Source: Symbiodinium natans (taxonomy: Eukaryota > Sar > Dinophyceae > Suessiales > Symbiodiniaceae). Taken from it: a DNA stretch of 64,000 bases. The position numbers and the translations under genes are program-made. The notes below the pieces were generated by a model. That model was given only the letters and a program-made list of their open reading frames with translations. It was not told the DNA's origin and did not search any database. How positions within the stretch are numbered: position 1 is the stretch's first letter; every line of letters begins with the position of its first letter. Positions 30,323 to 41,514 of the stretch are shown in pieces. The stretch covers positions 293,501 through 357,500 of the forward strand of contig CAJNDS010001469.1 of assembly GCA_905221605.1 (NCBI GenBank). Reading direction: 5' to 3'.

Positions 30323-33039
30323 TCATATATCAGGCATCAGACTTTGCACCATTTCGAGCCGAAGGACATTCTTCTTGTTTTTATTTGTCTTCTGCTTCTT
30401 GCGTGGGCGCTCGTTGTTGCCTTCCAGGCAAAAGACCAGGGCTTTGTCCTGTGAAATCTCCATCCCCTGGCGAATGTGGTGGGAGACATTGACGTTTGCC
30501 TCCCCGGCATCCTCCAACATTTTGACAACTTCATGAAGCGGGTACCCCTGTTCGAGACATGGCAAGTCGCACAGGTGCGCGAACATCTTCTTCTTTTCGA
30601 GGATCACATATGAGTCCTTTGTCAGAACACATGCCACGTGCTTGGAATCGGAGCTCAAAATCTCCTTGGCTTCCATCCCATCGTAGAAGGTGCCGTTCCC
30701 GAACGAGAACAGTTCTCGTCCGTCCGCTCCGGTGAACTGAGAAGTCGCCTCGGCAAACAAGCGCTCGCCACATTCATCAGCCACAAGGTTCAGCTCGCTG
30801 TTCACTGAAAGGATTGACCTGAGCCGCAGCAACACCCATCAATGTCAAAACTCATTGCGTTCCTACTTTGAAAAATCTAGGCAAATTGGCACACGCTGGC
30901 GCATGCAAGCAAGGGCAGGGCGGGTTGACCAAGGAGGCCAGCTTCTCGCGAGTCATGACATCTTCGGGCTCCATCTTCACAACCTCGGCCATCAGCATAA
31001 CCGGTTTCTTCACTGGGCTTGCTTGACTTTCACGGTTGACCTCGGTGGCAACCCTGCCGTCGGGGTTGTAGTGTTCGTTGTGCTGCGAGACCACCTCGTC
31101 AAAGTCTGGCATGTTCTTGAATTGATCGATGATTGCAGCCTTGATGACTAAGGCTCCGTCGATCGGGCTGGTCACTTTGTATGACTCATCGCCGTTGTTT
31201 TGCGACTGATCATCATTGTGCTGCTGCAGCTCCTGTACTACCGGCTCGAAGTTTGGGAACCCGTCCAATTGCAGATGCCCAAGACGAGCCTGCTCATAAG
31301 CGTGATCCATGATCAACTGGTTGAGGTACTCGTGGCTCTTCTTCGTTTTGTGGCATATCGTGCAGCAGAAGCTCGATATCGATGTCTGCCCAGCGCCAGC
31401 CAAGCAGCTGAAAGCAGGGAAGCCATCGTAGCCGTGAGCATCGATCCACACCAGCCTCTCAATGCTGGTGTTTGCCAGGATATTTGCCTCGAGCTTTTGG
31501 ATCAGGTCTGTTCCACCAGCTACCTCGGGGGTTTTGTCAGTAGACTGAGACTGAGGCAAGATGCAAAATGACCATTCACACACTTTCTCTCTCTCACGCA
31601 CACACACACACACACCACTGAAGCACAGACTTACAGCGTCTTATCCCAGCAACACGCAATGCAAGACAGAGAAGCAAGCACTCAGGGTCTTTTCCTCTGA
31701 GCGAACTCTGTTCAGTGCCGACGGTGATGCTTCTGGCCACCTCTTGCCCTGGAAACGCCCCACTCTTCTGCTTCTCGTGCTCGCCGCGAAACACGGGCAG
31801 GTGCGGCAGGTGCGGCGGCTGAGTCGTCGACGCCGCTGCTCTCATCGGATCTGGGCCTAAGGGGGAGGCATGTTCTCTAAATTTCAAATCAAGGAGACTC
31901 AGAGTTGACTTGACTTACAGGGCATGCAATGTCTTTAAGCCTGTCTGCCTTCGCGGCATCGGCTTGGGCTTCGCGTTCGCCATCACGGAGTTGTTGGCCG
32001 CCGCTGCTGACCCGCGGCCTCGCAGCTCCGCTCGTGGCGGCGGGTCCTCTTCCACGTTCACCGCCTCCTCTGCCCGTCGGTGCCCCACCGCCCCTGCAGG
32101 TGCCGCCGCTGGCTCGGCAGGTGCTTCCGAGCCTGGAGGCGGTGGTGGGTGAATCGGTTCTGGCGGTGGCGGTCCGCTTGGCGAAGGCGGCGGGGCTCCG
32201 CCTGGCGAAGGCGGTGGGGGTCCGCCTGGCGAAGGCGGTGGGGGTCCGCCTGGTGCAGGCGGCGGGGCTCCGCCGCCTGGAGGCAGGTGTCCTGGTCCTC
32301 CGCCTGGCCCATGTCCGCTTCCAGCGCTGCCAGTGCCACGGTCACGGTCATGGCCAGGCTCCTGCAAAACACAGTCAATTAGATGACAAGACAATTAGCA
32401 AACAATTTCAATACAAGACTTGATTGCACGTCTCTAAGTCCAATTAATTATGTCCTTCTTCGGGCGGACGAACCTGCCATAGATCTCGAGGCTGGTGTTG
32501 TTGCTGAACGGGACGGTACATAGTCTTTTCAAGCTTCCAACTTCCATCCTTGGGTCTTCAGCGCGGAGCACCTCATCTGGAACGCGAGCTGGGCCTCCTG
32601 CTGGCCCTCCTGCTGGGCCTCCTGCTGGCCCTCCTGCTGGCCCTCCTGCTGGCCCTGCTGCTGGCCCTGCTGATGGCCCGGCTGCTGGCCCGGCTACTGG
32701 CCCTGCTGCCAGTCCTGGCGCCGGTCCTGCGGCAGGTGCTGCCGACGGCGGCGGTCCTGGAGCCGTTGGCATTGGCGGCCCTGGCTGCATGTGCAAGCCG
32801 ACAAGCCCGGGGCCAAACATGCCGTCCACCACTCCGCATCCACCACACGCTGGCCCTGGCATAGTTGCTGCGTTGGGCCTCGGAGGGGCACGTTGAAACT
32901 GTTGTATCTGCGCAGCCAAATGCTGCTGCTGTTGCGCCAGCTGCTGGGCTGCAGCAATGAGCTGCTGCGGTGTCATCGCCGCTGTCGGCATGGCACCCAG
33001 CCCCGCCATGTATGGGGCGCTTGGAGGAAAGCCAGCCAT
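30323..33039 (-). CDS. Gly/Pro/Ala/Gln-rich N-terminus plus unrecognised conserved-looking body
   Basis: ATG 33039 opens MAGFPPSAPYMAGLGAMPTA, followed by a Gln-rich helix (IAAAQQLAQQQQHLAAQIQQ), an AGP/AGGP repeat of about 15 units and LEIYGRFVRPKKD. The exon at ~32362-31920 carries four GGPPPPSP repeats and an acidic tail. The exon at ~31860-31650 begins LGPDPMRAAAS. The exon at ~31570-30935 (STDKTPEVAGGTDLIQKLEA, LVWIDAHGYDGFPAFSC, TICHKTKKSHEYLNQLIMDH) and the last at ~30815-30323 (GADGRELFSFGNGTFYDGME ... ERPRKKQKTNKNKK) have ordinary globular composition and a C-terminal basic, possibly nuclear, signal before the TAA. The CxxC..H pair near HKTKK could bind metal. I do not recognise the family. 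Exon edges are approximate and the region might hold two genes. Confidence 0.5.
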
Positions 33040-33134
33040 GGCATAACAGCACACAAGCACCAAAAAGTTGCAACACCTCACGGGCCACAAAACAAAGCAG
33101 CGGCAAACATGTCAATGCAATTCATTGTCAAGCA

Positions 33135-33154
33135 TCCGCGGCTAGCCCGCAGGA
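33135..33154 (+). repeat. 20-bp dispersed repeat, copy 1
   Basis: TCCGCGGCTAGCCCGCAGGA occurs here and twice at 44.1 kb with no mismatch, and contains the near-palindrome GCGGCTAGCCCGC. Confidence 0.8.
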
Positions 33155-33199
33155 TGGCCATCGTGACATGCGTGTGCACACTTGCACCACTCAAGCACA

Positions 33200-34590
33200 C
33201 AAGAGAGCTAGGCACGACAAACTGCACACTCTGATGCTGCTGATGACAATTATTTGCAAACAGGTTGCTTGCTTCAGTTCTTGGGCATCTGTCAGGTGCG
33301 TGCTGATACGCATCCTCTTTGGGCCTTGTGGAACACGAAACATATCGGCTCGGCGTAGCATTGCCACATTGCTCAACATTGCCCGCTTCCACAGGGTGCT
33401 CGAGTGAAAATTGTTCTTGTCCGCGGCCTGCAGCGAAACATGCGAAACAGAACAAACTCTTCACGCGTGCGAATTCTCGAAAGAAAGCTTCAAACTTGTC
33501 GTCGTTGCGAGCAAGCGTCAGCAGTGATCATGAGCGCTGGTAGGAACTGCTCGCGCTTCCCAAATACAGTCTCAGGGTCGAAGGCAATGACCAAGTTCTT
33601 AACTTTCAGCTTGCGAACAGGCTGGCGGAAAGTTGCTTCGATGTTGTGTCTGAGGTCTTGCAGCAGCATGACATCGTCCGATCCTGCTTCTTCCCCTGCC
33701 CCTTCACCATCACCATTCTCTTCATCCTCGGCCTTGGTGTCATCGTCTTCATCTTTGAAATCATCATCTTTGACATCATCCTCGTCTTCATCCTTCCTCA
33801 GTGCATCTTTCAGTCTGAGACTCAATTTGAAACCTCTCGTCACTCTCGTCAGAAAAAATGCAAAGGACTGGAACTGGCGTCCATTCAGTCAATTCAAAGC
33901 AGTGAGGCCCCGACGATTTCGGACTGCCAGCTTTGTTAGGAAGTACGACGATAGCAATCCCATTGACACGCTGCACTGCAAGGAACGTTGTCACAAACTG
34001 GTAGAGGAAGTTCTGCTTCGCAGCGGAGAGTACCCCGCACGTCGTCAGGTTGAAGTAAATTATGAAGCCTTCCTCGGTTGGCATTCGGGTGTATGTCACC
34101 TTGTCCATCGCAGCGTCCAACCATGGCATCAGGTCCGGAAGGACCGTCTGGTCGCCAAGCTCCTGCGTCTTGACCTCCCATATCTTGAAAAAATCTTGCA
34201 TATGCTTGTCGAGAACCTTCCAAGACTCTGAGTGCCTGCAACAGTTGCTTCTAGCAAGATTCGACGAAATGTGTTCATGAACAACCAGCTGCAGGAACAC
34301 ACTAAGCAAGGGACATGGTGTGCAACTTGTCGACGAGTGCTTCTCTTTTCGCGTCCGATTGCCGCGTGTGTCGAAGCAGCATAGCATCGAAAAGAAGGCA
34401 ATCCGCAGTCAGGTCTGCCTTGAAGGCTTGCCAGGCTGATTTCACCGCAGCCTCGTGAGCGTCCTTGCGCTTGTTCTGCGCGGCAACCAGGAAATCTGAT
34501 TGGGTGCGCCCACACGCCTTCCAACAAAAACATGGCTTAGAGCCGGGCGGCGAATTTCGTCTCCCCCCCGCCCACCTCCATAACAAAACT
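33200..34590 (-). CDS. Multi-exon reverse-strand gene, unrecognised
   Basis: Exon candidates from the 5' side are ~34530-34300 (QSDFLVAAQNKRKDAHEAAV, LFDAMLLRHTRQSDAKREAL), ~34240-33850 (KVLDKHMQDFFKIWEVKTQE, DQTVLPDLMPWLDAAMDKVT, FIIYFNLTTCGVLSAAKQNF) and ~33843-33500 (KDALRKDEDEDDVKDDDFKD, then LQDLRHNIEATFRQPVRKLK and VIAFDPETVFGKREQFLPAL). A possible further exon at ~33400-33280 reads EHPVEAGNVEQCGNATPSRY. The middle exons have clear globular composition with alternating hydrophobic and charged residues. Nothing matches a family I know. The start is unresolved. The acidic linker is unlike the flanking globular parts. Confidence 0.5.
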
Positions 34591-34904
34591 CACGCGGTTC
34601 CAATCCACAGTGTCAGGGGCTGCAAGGCAAACTGTCCGCAAGTCCTTGTCCAGCAGCCTGGCTGGTTGTTCTCTCACTGTCACCCGAAGCATGAATTTGA
34701 TTTCGTGCAATTTGATAACGTGTTGTCTGTCTCTCTCACGCCACGAACATCGAATTTGCATCTTAAACCTCAGACTCAGCAAACCAACAGAGTCCAACCG
34801 TCAAGCCTCCTGACAAAAGCAGCTTGGAGCGTGAATGTCATTCTATGGTTTCAAGGTCTTTAACCACGGCACTTGCCTCTAAGAAGCAAAAAGCATGTCA
34901 AAGT

Positions 34905-35285
34905 CAGGTCAAGCTACGACAAAAAATAATAATCGTCAAACAAATCATTGATTATCGTAAATAATTTTTAATTTTAAATTCAGGTTTTTGGAGTTTTTAG
35001 AATTTTTAGGGCCTGAAACCTCAAAAACCTGACTCCCCCCCCCCCCCCGTCCCTTTACTGGGACCCGAGCCAATGCGGGGAGTCAGGTTTGGAGTTCCTC
35101 AAAAAAACCAGACTCCCCCATAATCCACCCCCCCCCCCCCGGCAGTCCCCTCCCCAGTCCCCCTCCCCAGTCCCCCTCCCCCCTGCAGTCCCTTACTGGG
35201 ACCCCAGCATTACCTCACTTCCCCGCAGTCCCCCATTCCCGGTCCCCTTATACTGGGACCCGACTAAATGCGGGGAATCAGGCAA
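34905..35285. repeat. AT-rich islet followed by C-rich simple sequence
   Basis: At 34918-34990 the DNA is AT-rich (AAATAATAATCGTCAAAC, TAATTTTTAATTTTAAATTC). From 35033 to 35270 it is C-rich, with four copies of a CAGTCCC(C)-TTACTGGGACCC unit and CCCCTCCCCAGTCCCC runs. No gene is seen. Confidence 0.75.
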
Positions 35286-35289
35286 GTGA

Positions 35290-35515
35290 CGGTTTTGCAA
35301 ATCCACCTTGGGGAATGGGATGTCTTTTTTTGCAGATTCGTCTTGAATCGTGATTTTTTTTTGCAAATCCGTCTTGGGAAATGTGACGGCTTTCTTTGCA
35401 AATCCGTCTTGGGAAATGTGACGGTTTTTTTTTGCAAATCCGTCTTGGGAAATGTGACGGGTTTTTTTTTTTGCAAATCCGTCTTGGAAATCGTGACGGG
35501 TTTTTTTTTGTAGTC
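35290..35515 (+). repeat. Minisatellite 1: AAATCCGTCTTGGGAAATGTGACGG plus T run
   Basis: Six or so units of about 38-45 bp share TTTGCAAATCCGTCTTGGGA and AATGTGACGG, separated by runs of 5-11 T. The first unit differs most (ATCCACCTTGGGGAATGGGATG). The Lys/Asp-rich reverse frame through it is a product of the repeat. Confidence 0.9.
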
Positions 35516-35594
35516 GAAAATGGTGTGATCGGTTTTTATGTTCCATGTTATAAAAAGGGATCACGTTTGGGCTGGGGGGGGGTCCCCTGAAAAT

Positions 35595-35740
35595 CCGACT
35601 GGTTTTCCGGAAAACCGATCACGATTCTGTGTCCGTAATTGAAACCGATCACATTTCGACCGGTGTCCCCGTTTTGAAATTATGATCACTTTGCATTTTG
35701 CATTGGAAATTGCGACTGGTTTTCCGGAAAACCAGTCACA
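35595..35740. repeat. Two palindromic copies of a TTTTCCGGAAAA element
   Basis: GACTGGTTTTCCGGAAAACC occurs at about 35598 and again at 35714; the second is part of a perfect 24-base palindrome (35714-35737) centred on TTCCGGAA. Both lie between the two minisatellites and are flanked by TGTGATC/CGATCAC words. Confidence 0.85.
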
Positions 35741-35769
35741 TTTCGGCCTGGCGTGCCCCTGCCCCAAGT

Positions 35770-35970
35770 GTGATCGGTTTTTTTTTCGTAGGGCTGAAAA
35801 TTGTGACGGGTTTTTTTTCGTAGGGCTGAAAATTGTGACGGGTTTTTTTTCGTAGGGCTGACAATTGTGACGGGTTTTTTTTTCGTAGGGCTGAAAATTG
35901 TGACGGGCTTTTTTCGCACGGCCGGCTGAAAATTGGGACGGTCTTTTTCGCACAGCTGAAACATGTGACG
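35770..35970 (+). repeat. Minisatellite 2: TCGTAGGGCTGAAAATTGTGACGGG plus T run
   Basis: About six units of 33-37 bp. They share only the TGTGACGG(G)TTTTTTT part with minisatellite 1; the other half of the unit is unrelated. Confidence 0.9.
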
Positions 35971-36066
35971 GCTGTATTTTCGCGAACAAAACCTGGAATT
36001 CCATCGAGCAGGCAAATGGGTGAGGGCTGCGTCTCAGGCGGGTGCATTTTTTTTTCATTTTTTCCG

Positions 36067-37859
36067 TGGGCTAGAGGCGAACTTGACTGAGTTGAAAAAC
36101 AGACCACCGTGCAACATTATGCCGAGCAGCCCCTGCCACCACATCTTGTCTAAGTTGTCCATGGTGGATCCGTCCAAGGTGCAAGAAACTTTGGGTCGCA
36201 TCCACACCCAGAGCTGAACGAGGTCCATTAGTTCCTCGTGCTGCTCAACGCTCCGCTGCGAGGCTTTCTGTCAGGGATACAACCACTTGATGAGAAACAT
36301 GCTGCAAACAACACTCAAGACTCGATGTCAACTGATCATCGGCCTTCTCCTTTACAGTGGCATTCTTACCCACAGCTCTGTCGAAATCGCCCACCACCCT
36401 TGCCGCATACATCACAGATGCCGCCGCAGTGACAAGAAGGATCTCCTTCCACTGGTCCTTGTTTTTGAATCGCGGCCGTTCGTGCCTTTCTTGCCCAGGC
36501 ACATAGTGGTCCCCCTCAAGAACTTCATAGCCGAGCCCTGCCAAGAACATCCGCGCACAGCAGCACTCACTCACACAAGTTGCACACAATACAGCAGCAC
36601 TCACTCACACAAGTTGTATACAAGTCATTTTGTTTCTGGCACAAGCTCAGCTTGAGGTCCGACAATCGCAACGACACTCTCAACGCCTCCCGCGGCGAAA
36701 CACTGCGTGTAACCTGTACGCCTCAGGGCGCGCTGGTTGGGCTGCCATTGCCCCAGGTGGCACCAGTTGCCGACGCTGGTGCCGCGCACCAGCAAGGAAG
36801 TCAATGGCGTGTAAGCCAACCAAGGGTCGGTTTCGGACACCGGCCACTTGTTCAAGATAAGCAGCGCCACGTTCGTATTGAGGATAACTTCTCAGGGCCT
36901 CAGCAAGCCTGCACAGCCCTTGTGAACGTTCATGGTCGATGGCATTCCGGAAGCCTCGCTGCCCACGAGCTGTGGCCAAAGCCTCACGACTGGCTGAAGC
37001 AGAACTGGCCGGCCATACAAGGAGAGGAGGTTGCGACAAGTCATCGTCGCACAAGTTTAATTTCAGAAATGCAAAAATGTCGTCGTCTGAAGGGGCTTCG
37101 CCACGAAATCTTCTGGTCTCTGCCATGTTCTTCTGCTCTGATGTCATGCCTGGCGAGTGCAATCAAGTCTCTTTTGGGGATTATGGTCTTGCACCAATCT
37201 GCAAAATCTGGCCTTCACGTTTCTTGAACAGAAAGCTGTGGGGAATTTGCTCGCCGTCCGTGTCGTCTCGTGGCCTATAAGCACCACCCAGTGTGACCGG
37301 CTCAGGCAGAATCTTGTCCCATTGTCGAACCTGAGGACTTTGAAGTTTCATAGGAAATTGCACGACACGTCATGAAATCAGAGCAGGCAGCTGTGTCCAC
37401 AATATACACATTGAATTTCTCGCCACGTTGTTCGAACATCGGGGTCATCTTTTCCTCGAACAACCTACAGATGAAAGGCCAAGTTAGACTGACTGGCACA
37501 GTCACAAGAACAAGTTGATTCGATGGCCTCTTCAAATCACTCGGCGTTTGTACCGAATCGTCTGCTGACATCAAAATTGATGTCAGCGTTCCAAAAATTG
37601 CATCTGGTAGCCAGGCATCACCACAGAAACGAGTTCACGATGTGACGAGTGACATTCAATCAACTATTAACCAGTCAGCCAAGCTGCCAATGTCCTCATG
37701 AGTGTGTCCTTTCGGTAAGTGGTGGTGACCAACTTCCGAAAAAACACCGGCAGATACCAGTGCGCACGCCATCCTTCCGCTCAAGCTGTTTTTGATCTCT
37801 TTGACCGTATTGTCTGATTGTACCCAGCACCTGGGATAAACGGCCACTGACAACCAAAT

Positions 37860-37897
<38 letters not shown>

Positions 37898-39812
37898 AAT
37901 AATTAATAATTTATTAATTTTAAAATAAATCTTTAGTCAGTAATTAAATTTAAATTAATTGATGCCAAGACACGCTGGTGGCATAGGTTTGTTTTCGGCG
38001 CGAAGGATCTTGAAGCAGTCATTGAGAGTCACGAGGAGTGTCTCCCACGAGTAATTGCCTCCAACTGTCATGTACTCATCGGACATAAACACATTGCAGC
38101 AGTATCCATGGGCGTAGACTGCACTGATGTTGAGGTGGGGGCGATTGTATTTCTCAAATGTGGCCCCTTTTGGCATTCGACCACGTGGCCAACGCGGCAG
38201 TGTTGGCTTGCTTTTGTCAAACCCATCAGTGATCAACGTAATTAAGTCCTGTCGGGTCCGGCTGGCTGCGCGGGCAGCCCAGTATTGTTGTCTACATCGC
38301 CATGTAGTCATCAAATGGCCAAGAAGGGCATCGGTCGCTGTGGCGTGGGACCAGAACGACTTTGCATGCTTCATTCTCGCACGCAATACATCGCAAGTGT
38401 AGCACGTGCCGTGGGTAGATTTCTTTCGAAATCTCAGGCAACATTTCCAGGCCTTGACTGCTGTGTAGAACGTGCTCTTCGAAGCTGGAGCTGTCTTGCG
38501 CGCCTTGCATGCAGCCAGGTATAGAAGGTACAAGTTGGCCCAATTGCCTGGCGGTAGTTCACGTTTTGCCAAGTGCTTCGGCGAGATTCTTGTATGGGCG
38601 GTAGGACCCTCGAGCACGGAGTCCAGCAAAGAACGCAGCAAGCTATCCCTTGCATCCTCCCGCGACAGGTCCTGGCCTTGGTCTTTGTTGAAAATGCCAG
38701 TTGGCATTGTCTCGGAGATGGAGTAGTAGAGCTGACGCAGAAAGACGTGGCAAGACTCTGCAGCGTGGGCAGGATGAGCCCGACCGTTGCCTCACTCTCA
38801 ATGGTGTCTTGGGTTAAAACAAAAAATTAAAAATTTAAATAATTAGTTTTAAGAATTCATTATGATGCTAAAATGCTTTTAAATGAATCTGAAGGGCCCG
38901 GCCCAGGCAAAGTTCGTCGATCCAAGCCCTGATAGGTCTTGCGCGTCCGCTGCAAGCGGCCGCAGCTGAGACCCAGCATCTTCAAAAACGAGCGTCGGCA
39001 TACTTGAACACCTGACAGACAATTTCTTTGATTCTTGAGTTACTGTATAATTAATTAATAATAAATAGACTGAACAATTCCATCGTCAAAAGAGCTGCCC
39101 TGCCTGATATGAACCAATTCACACGGTGGCTCCACTTCTCATCATCCGAATCCACGCTCTCGACGCCGTCAGAATCAGCAATAAAGGTGGCTTGCAAAGA
39201 CCAAAGCAAAGCATCTTGAGCTGTTTTGCACAAAGACCAAAAAAGCTGGCAGGTCTCAAGCAGCACGGAGAAGGTAACGTTCCTCCAGCACCTGTCAGGC
39301 TGAGGATTGCACTGCGTTCAAACGCCACGAAATCGACAATTTTTCTCGCATAGAATTTTCGACATCATGACCTGCGCCCACAATTGCATCCACTGTGCTC
39401 TTTGGAGGACAACGCCTTCTTGATTCTCTTGCGATTCTTTCCATTCTTGCTATGCTGAGAATCAGCTGCCGTGTGCGCCGACGCAGCCAAACTTGCCAAG
39501 TGCTGCAATTGCAAGTTTGCAGCAGCAGCAGTCCTTGGCTTGAGCATTCTACGGCATCGATGCTGAAACATAAGTCAAGTGCTGCTGCAATAAACTTTGC
39601 TTAGTGTCGTCGGACCGTCAGCTGAACTTGCCGATTCACTAATGGCTTGTTCTGAGCTTTCTTCTTCGCTTGATTCTCGGCACGAAGAGGAGCTGACAAC
39701 CTTCACACGCCACAATCCCTTGGGGGCTGCAGCGCCTCCACAGCCCCGACGTGGTGGGCTGCGGCTGCGGCTAGAACTGTTGCCATCCACCGCCCATGTG
39801 CTCAAGCGAGGC
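36067..39812 (-). CDS. DUF7869-like dinoflagellate protein with an acidic DGFD / SDN / GHTHED signature
   Basis: Candidate start ATG 39812 (MPRLSTWAVDGNSSSRSRSP), a Ser/Arg-rich N-terminus. Then ~39000-38895 (VCRRSFLKMLGLSCGRLQRT) and the main exon ~38785-37974 with HGTCYTCDVLRARMKHAKSF (metal-binding look), LITLITDGFDKSKPTLPRWP and HLNISAVYAHGYCCNVFMSD. GT-AG intron 37831-37973 joins to exon 37830-37688 (CWVQSDNTVKEIKNSLSGRM ... HLPKGHTHEDI). GC-AG intron 37604-37687 restores GHTHEDIDAIFGTLTSIL. Exon 37603-37528 (SVQTPSDLKR), GC-AG intron 37465-37527, exon 37464-~37380 (LFEEKMTPMFEQRGEKFNVY). Later candidates are ~37360-37200 (RPRDDTDGEQIPHSFLFKKR), ~37140-37020 (DDDIFAFLKLNLCDDDLSQP), ~36560-36330 and ~36240-36067. 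From memory the order matches uncharacterised dinoflagellate proteins and DUF7869. The spaced D, D and H/E/D residues recall RNase H-fold transposases, which is inference. Function unknown. Confidence 0.7.
37831..37973 (-). other. Intron carrying a GAT repeat and an AT-rich islet
   Basis: GT-AG intron of the DUF7869-like gene. On the plus strand it contains about 12 GAT units (37861-37896) followed by TTAATAATTAATAATTTATT and TTTTAAAATAAATC to 37955. A similar AT islet (38815-38880) falls in the preceding intron. Confidence 0.75.
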
Positions 39813-39829
39813 ATGTGTCACATGACAGC

Positions 39830-41266
39830 GAACTTTCAATGACTGCTTCATGGGGGCGGATTGGTTCCTCAGACCGTTCGGAGATCATGTCATTCATGAA
39901 TCTTGAGAATCAGCAGCAACAGCAGCAAACACTCACGCGCACTAGCAAACAAGTCAACATGCACTGCCTGAAACATAACAGCTCACAGCAACGCTGGCAG
40001 CCTGACTGCGAATGCTTGTGGCGGTCGTAGTGCTTGTCCACGTGCTGGATGAACTCTTCAGGCGCCCGCATAAGATTGAGAAGAAGACTCTTCTTTTTCG
40101 TGTCCACTTTGAACTTCCTGGCCACCCCTTTGTTGTAAGCGGCGATGCACGCAGCCAGGGCTTCCCGGAGCGGCAACCCACGTTTTGAGACCCTGGCGTG
40201 CTCAACTGCTTCTTTGAACGTATCCAGCATGTCGAGCGCCGAGGGCACTTGTTTCTCAGACGTTTCATTGCCAATTCCTTGCAGCAGGTCGACAAGCGCT
40301 CTGTCGTGCTCTTGCGCTGTTTGCGATAGGTGCAAGCAAGAAACTCAATGCGTCGTAGCAGAATTGTGCTGGGTCGTCGTGGTGGTGGTAGTTGGCTTTC
40401 ATGAACTTCAACGATTGTAGCAGAGGAAGCAGCTCTGGGGAGTTCAGCTCATCATCCGGGATAGCCTAACGAATTCAGAGAGTTGAACATTTCCATCATG
40501 CAGGACTGAGATTAAAAATTGATTGACAAGTAGCGATCTGGTCCACGATGGCCACGATCAGTTGCCCAATCAAGCCTTTCGTGAAGCCATCTACGTATTT
40601 CACTTCAAAGTTCTCCAGGGCTCTGTGAGGCTTGTCGCAGGCAGGAAATCTGACCAGCAAGGGTTCCCTGAAGGGATCGAAGTTGTTCTTGACAATGCTC
40701 TCGAAGTGAACTGATAACGTAGTTGTCGGCGGAAAATCTGACGGCAAGGCTTTCATGCTGCATACAGATCTCACAAACATGCACTGGGCGAAAAACATAA
40801 ACGGACACACACAGCTGCCTGACACAACCACACAGTCACACAAGCAGCTGTGAACCCATGACAAGTGACGTGCCGTCTTGGCAAGGCGGCTGAAGTCCAA
40901 CTGTTTCAATGACAACTTCACATCATTGACTGTCTTGTTGGGAACTAACGTCAGAAGTGTCGGAGTCTCTCCAGGGCGGTCCACGACAATACGGTCAATC
41001 GCCTGGGTGAGCAGCACTATCGGCCCGGCACACAGCTACGGTTGCCTTCGGGAAGCCTTGGCCATCTTCTCCTTGTCATAGTTACTATTGAGCCATTCGC
41101 CCGCATTGTCTTGCTTGCTCACCTTCAAGTTCAAGCTAGGGCTGAAGAACTTCAGACAGAAGCTCTGAATCAGAACCTTTCAATCACACACAAATGGCCT
41201 CGGTGAAAAAGTGCAGAATCTGCTCTCGCACTGACAGCTTCTCTTCGCCAACAGCTGCCATGGCCG
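39830..41266 (-). CDS. Multi-exon reverse-strand gene, unrecognised
   Basis: Candidate start ATG 41266 (MAAVGEEKLSVREQILHFFT). Then ~41160-41030 (FCLKFFSPSLNLK, DNAGEWLNSNYDKEKMAKAS), ~41015-40860 (VLLTQAIDRIVVDRPGETPT, LVPNKTVNDVKLSLKQLDFS), ~40755-40515 (ALPSDFPPTTTLSVHFESIV, NFDPFREPLLVRFPACDKPH, GLIGQLIVAIVDQIA), ~40465-40340 (AIPDDELNSPELLPLLQSLK, FMKANYHHHDDPAQFCYDAL), ~40325-40015 (EHDRALVDLLQGIGNETSEK, REALAACIAAYNKGVARKF, EFIQHVDKHYDRHKH) and perhaps ~39905-39835 (MNDMISERSEEPIRPHEAV). Composition is that of a soluble globular protein rich in His/Asp patches. No family is recognised. It sits head to tail with the DUF7869-like gene, whose start is within 20 bp of this gene's last candidate exon, so the two could be one gene. 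Confidence 0.5.
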
Positions 41267-41514
41267 CTCCCCGCCCCCCGGTTGACGGCTAAATGGTCTT
41301 TGCAACAGGAACACAACAAATTCAAAGCTTTCAACTCATGCTTGACAAAGCACACGGCACAGGGGCACTCGGCAGGGCACTCAGCCAACATGTCCTGGCA
41401 AAGAAGTGGTGCAGCAAGCCAGAGTCAGATAAAGGCATGTCCTCGTCATCCAGTTTTGGCTTGCAGGACCGATGGATCGACGGCCTTGCGCGTTGCAACA
41501 GGCAATCAACATGG

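Noticed and set aside
32434-32900. Plus-strand Leu/Ala-rich frames opposite the AGGP repeat
   Set aside because: Shadow frames of the minus-strand Gly/Pro/Ala-rich exon.
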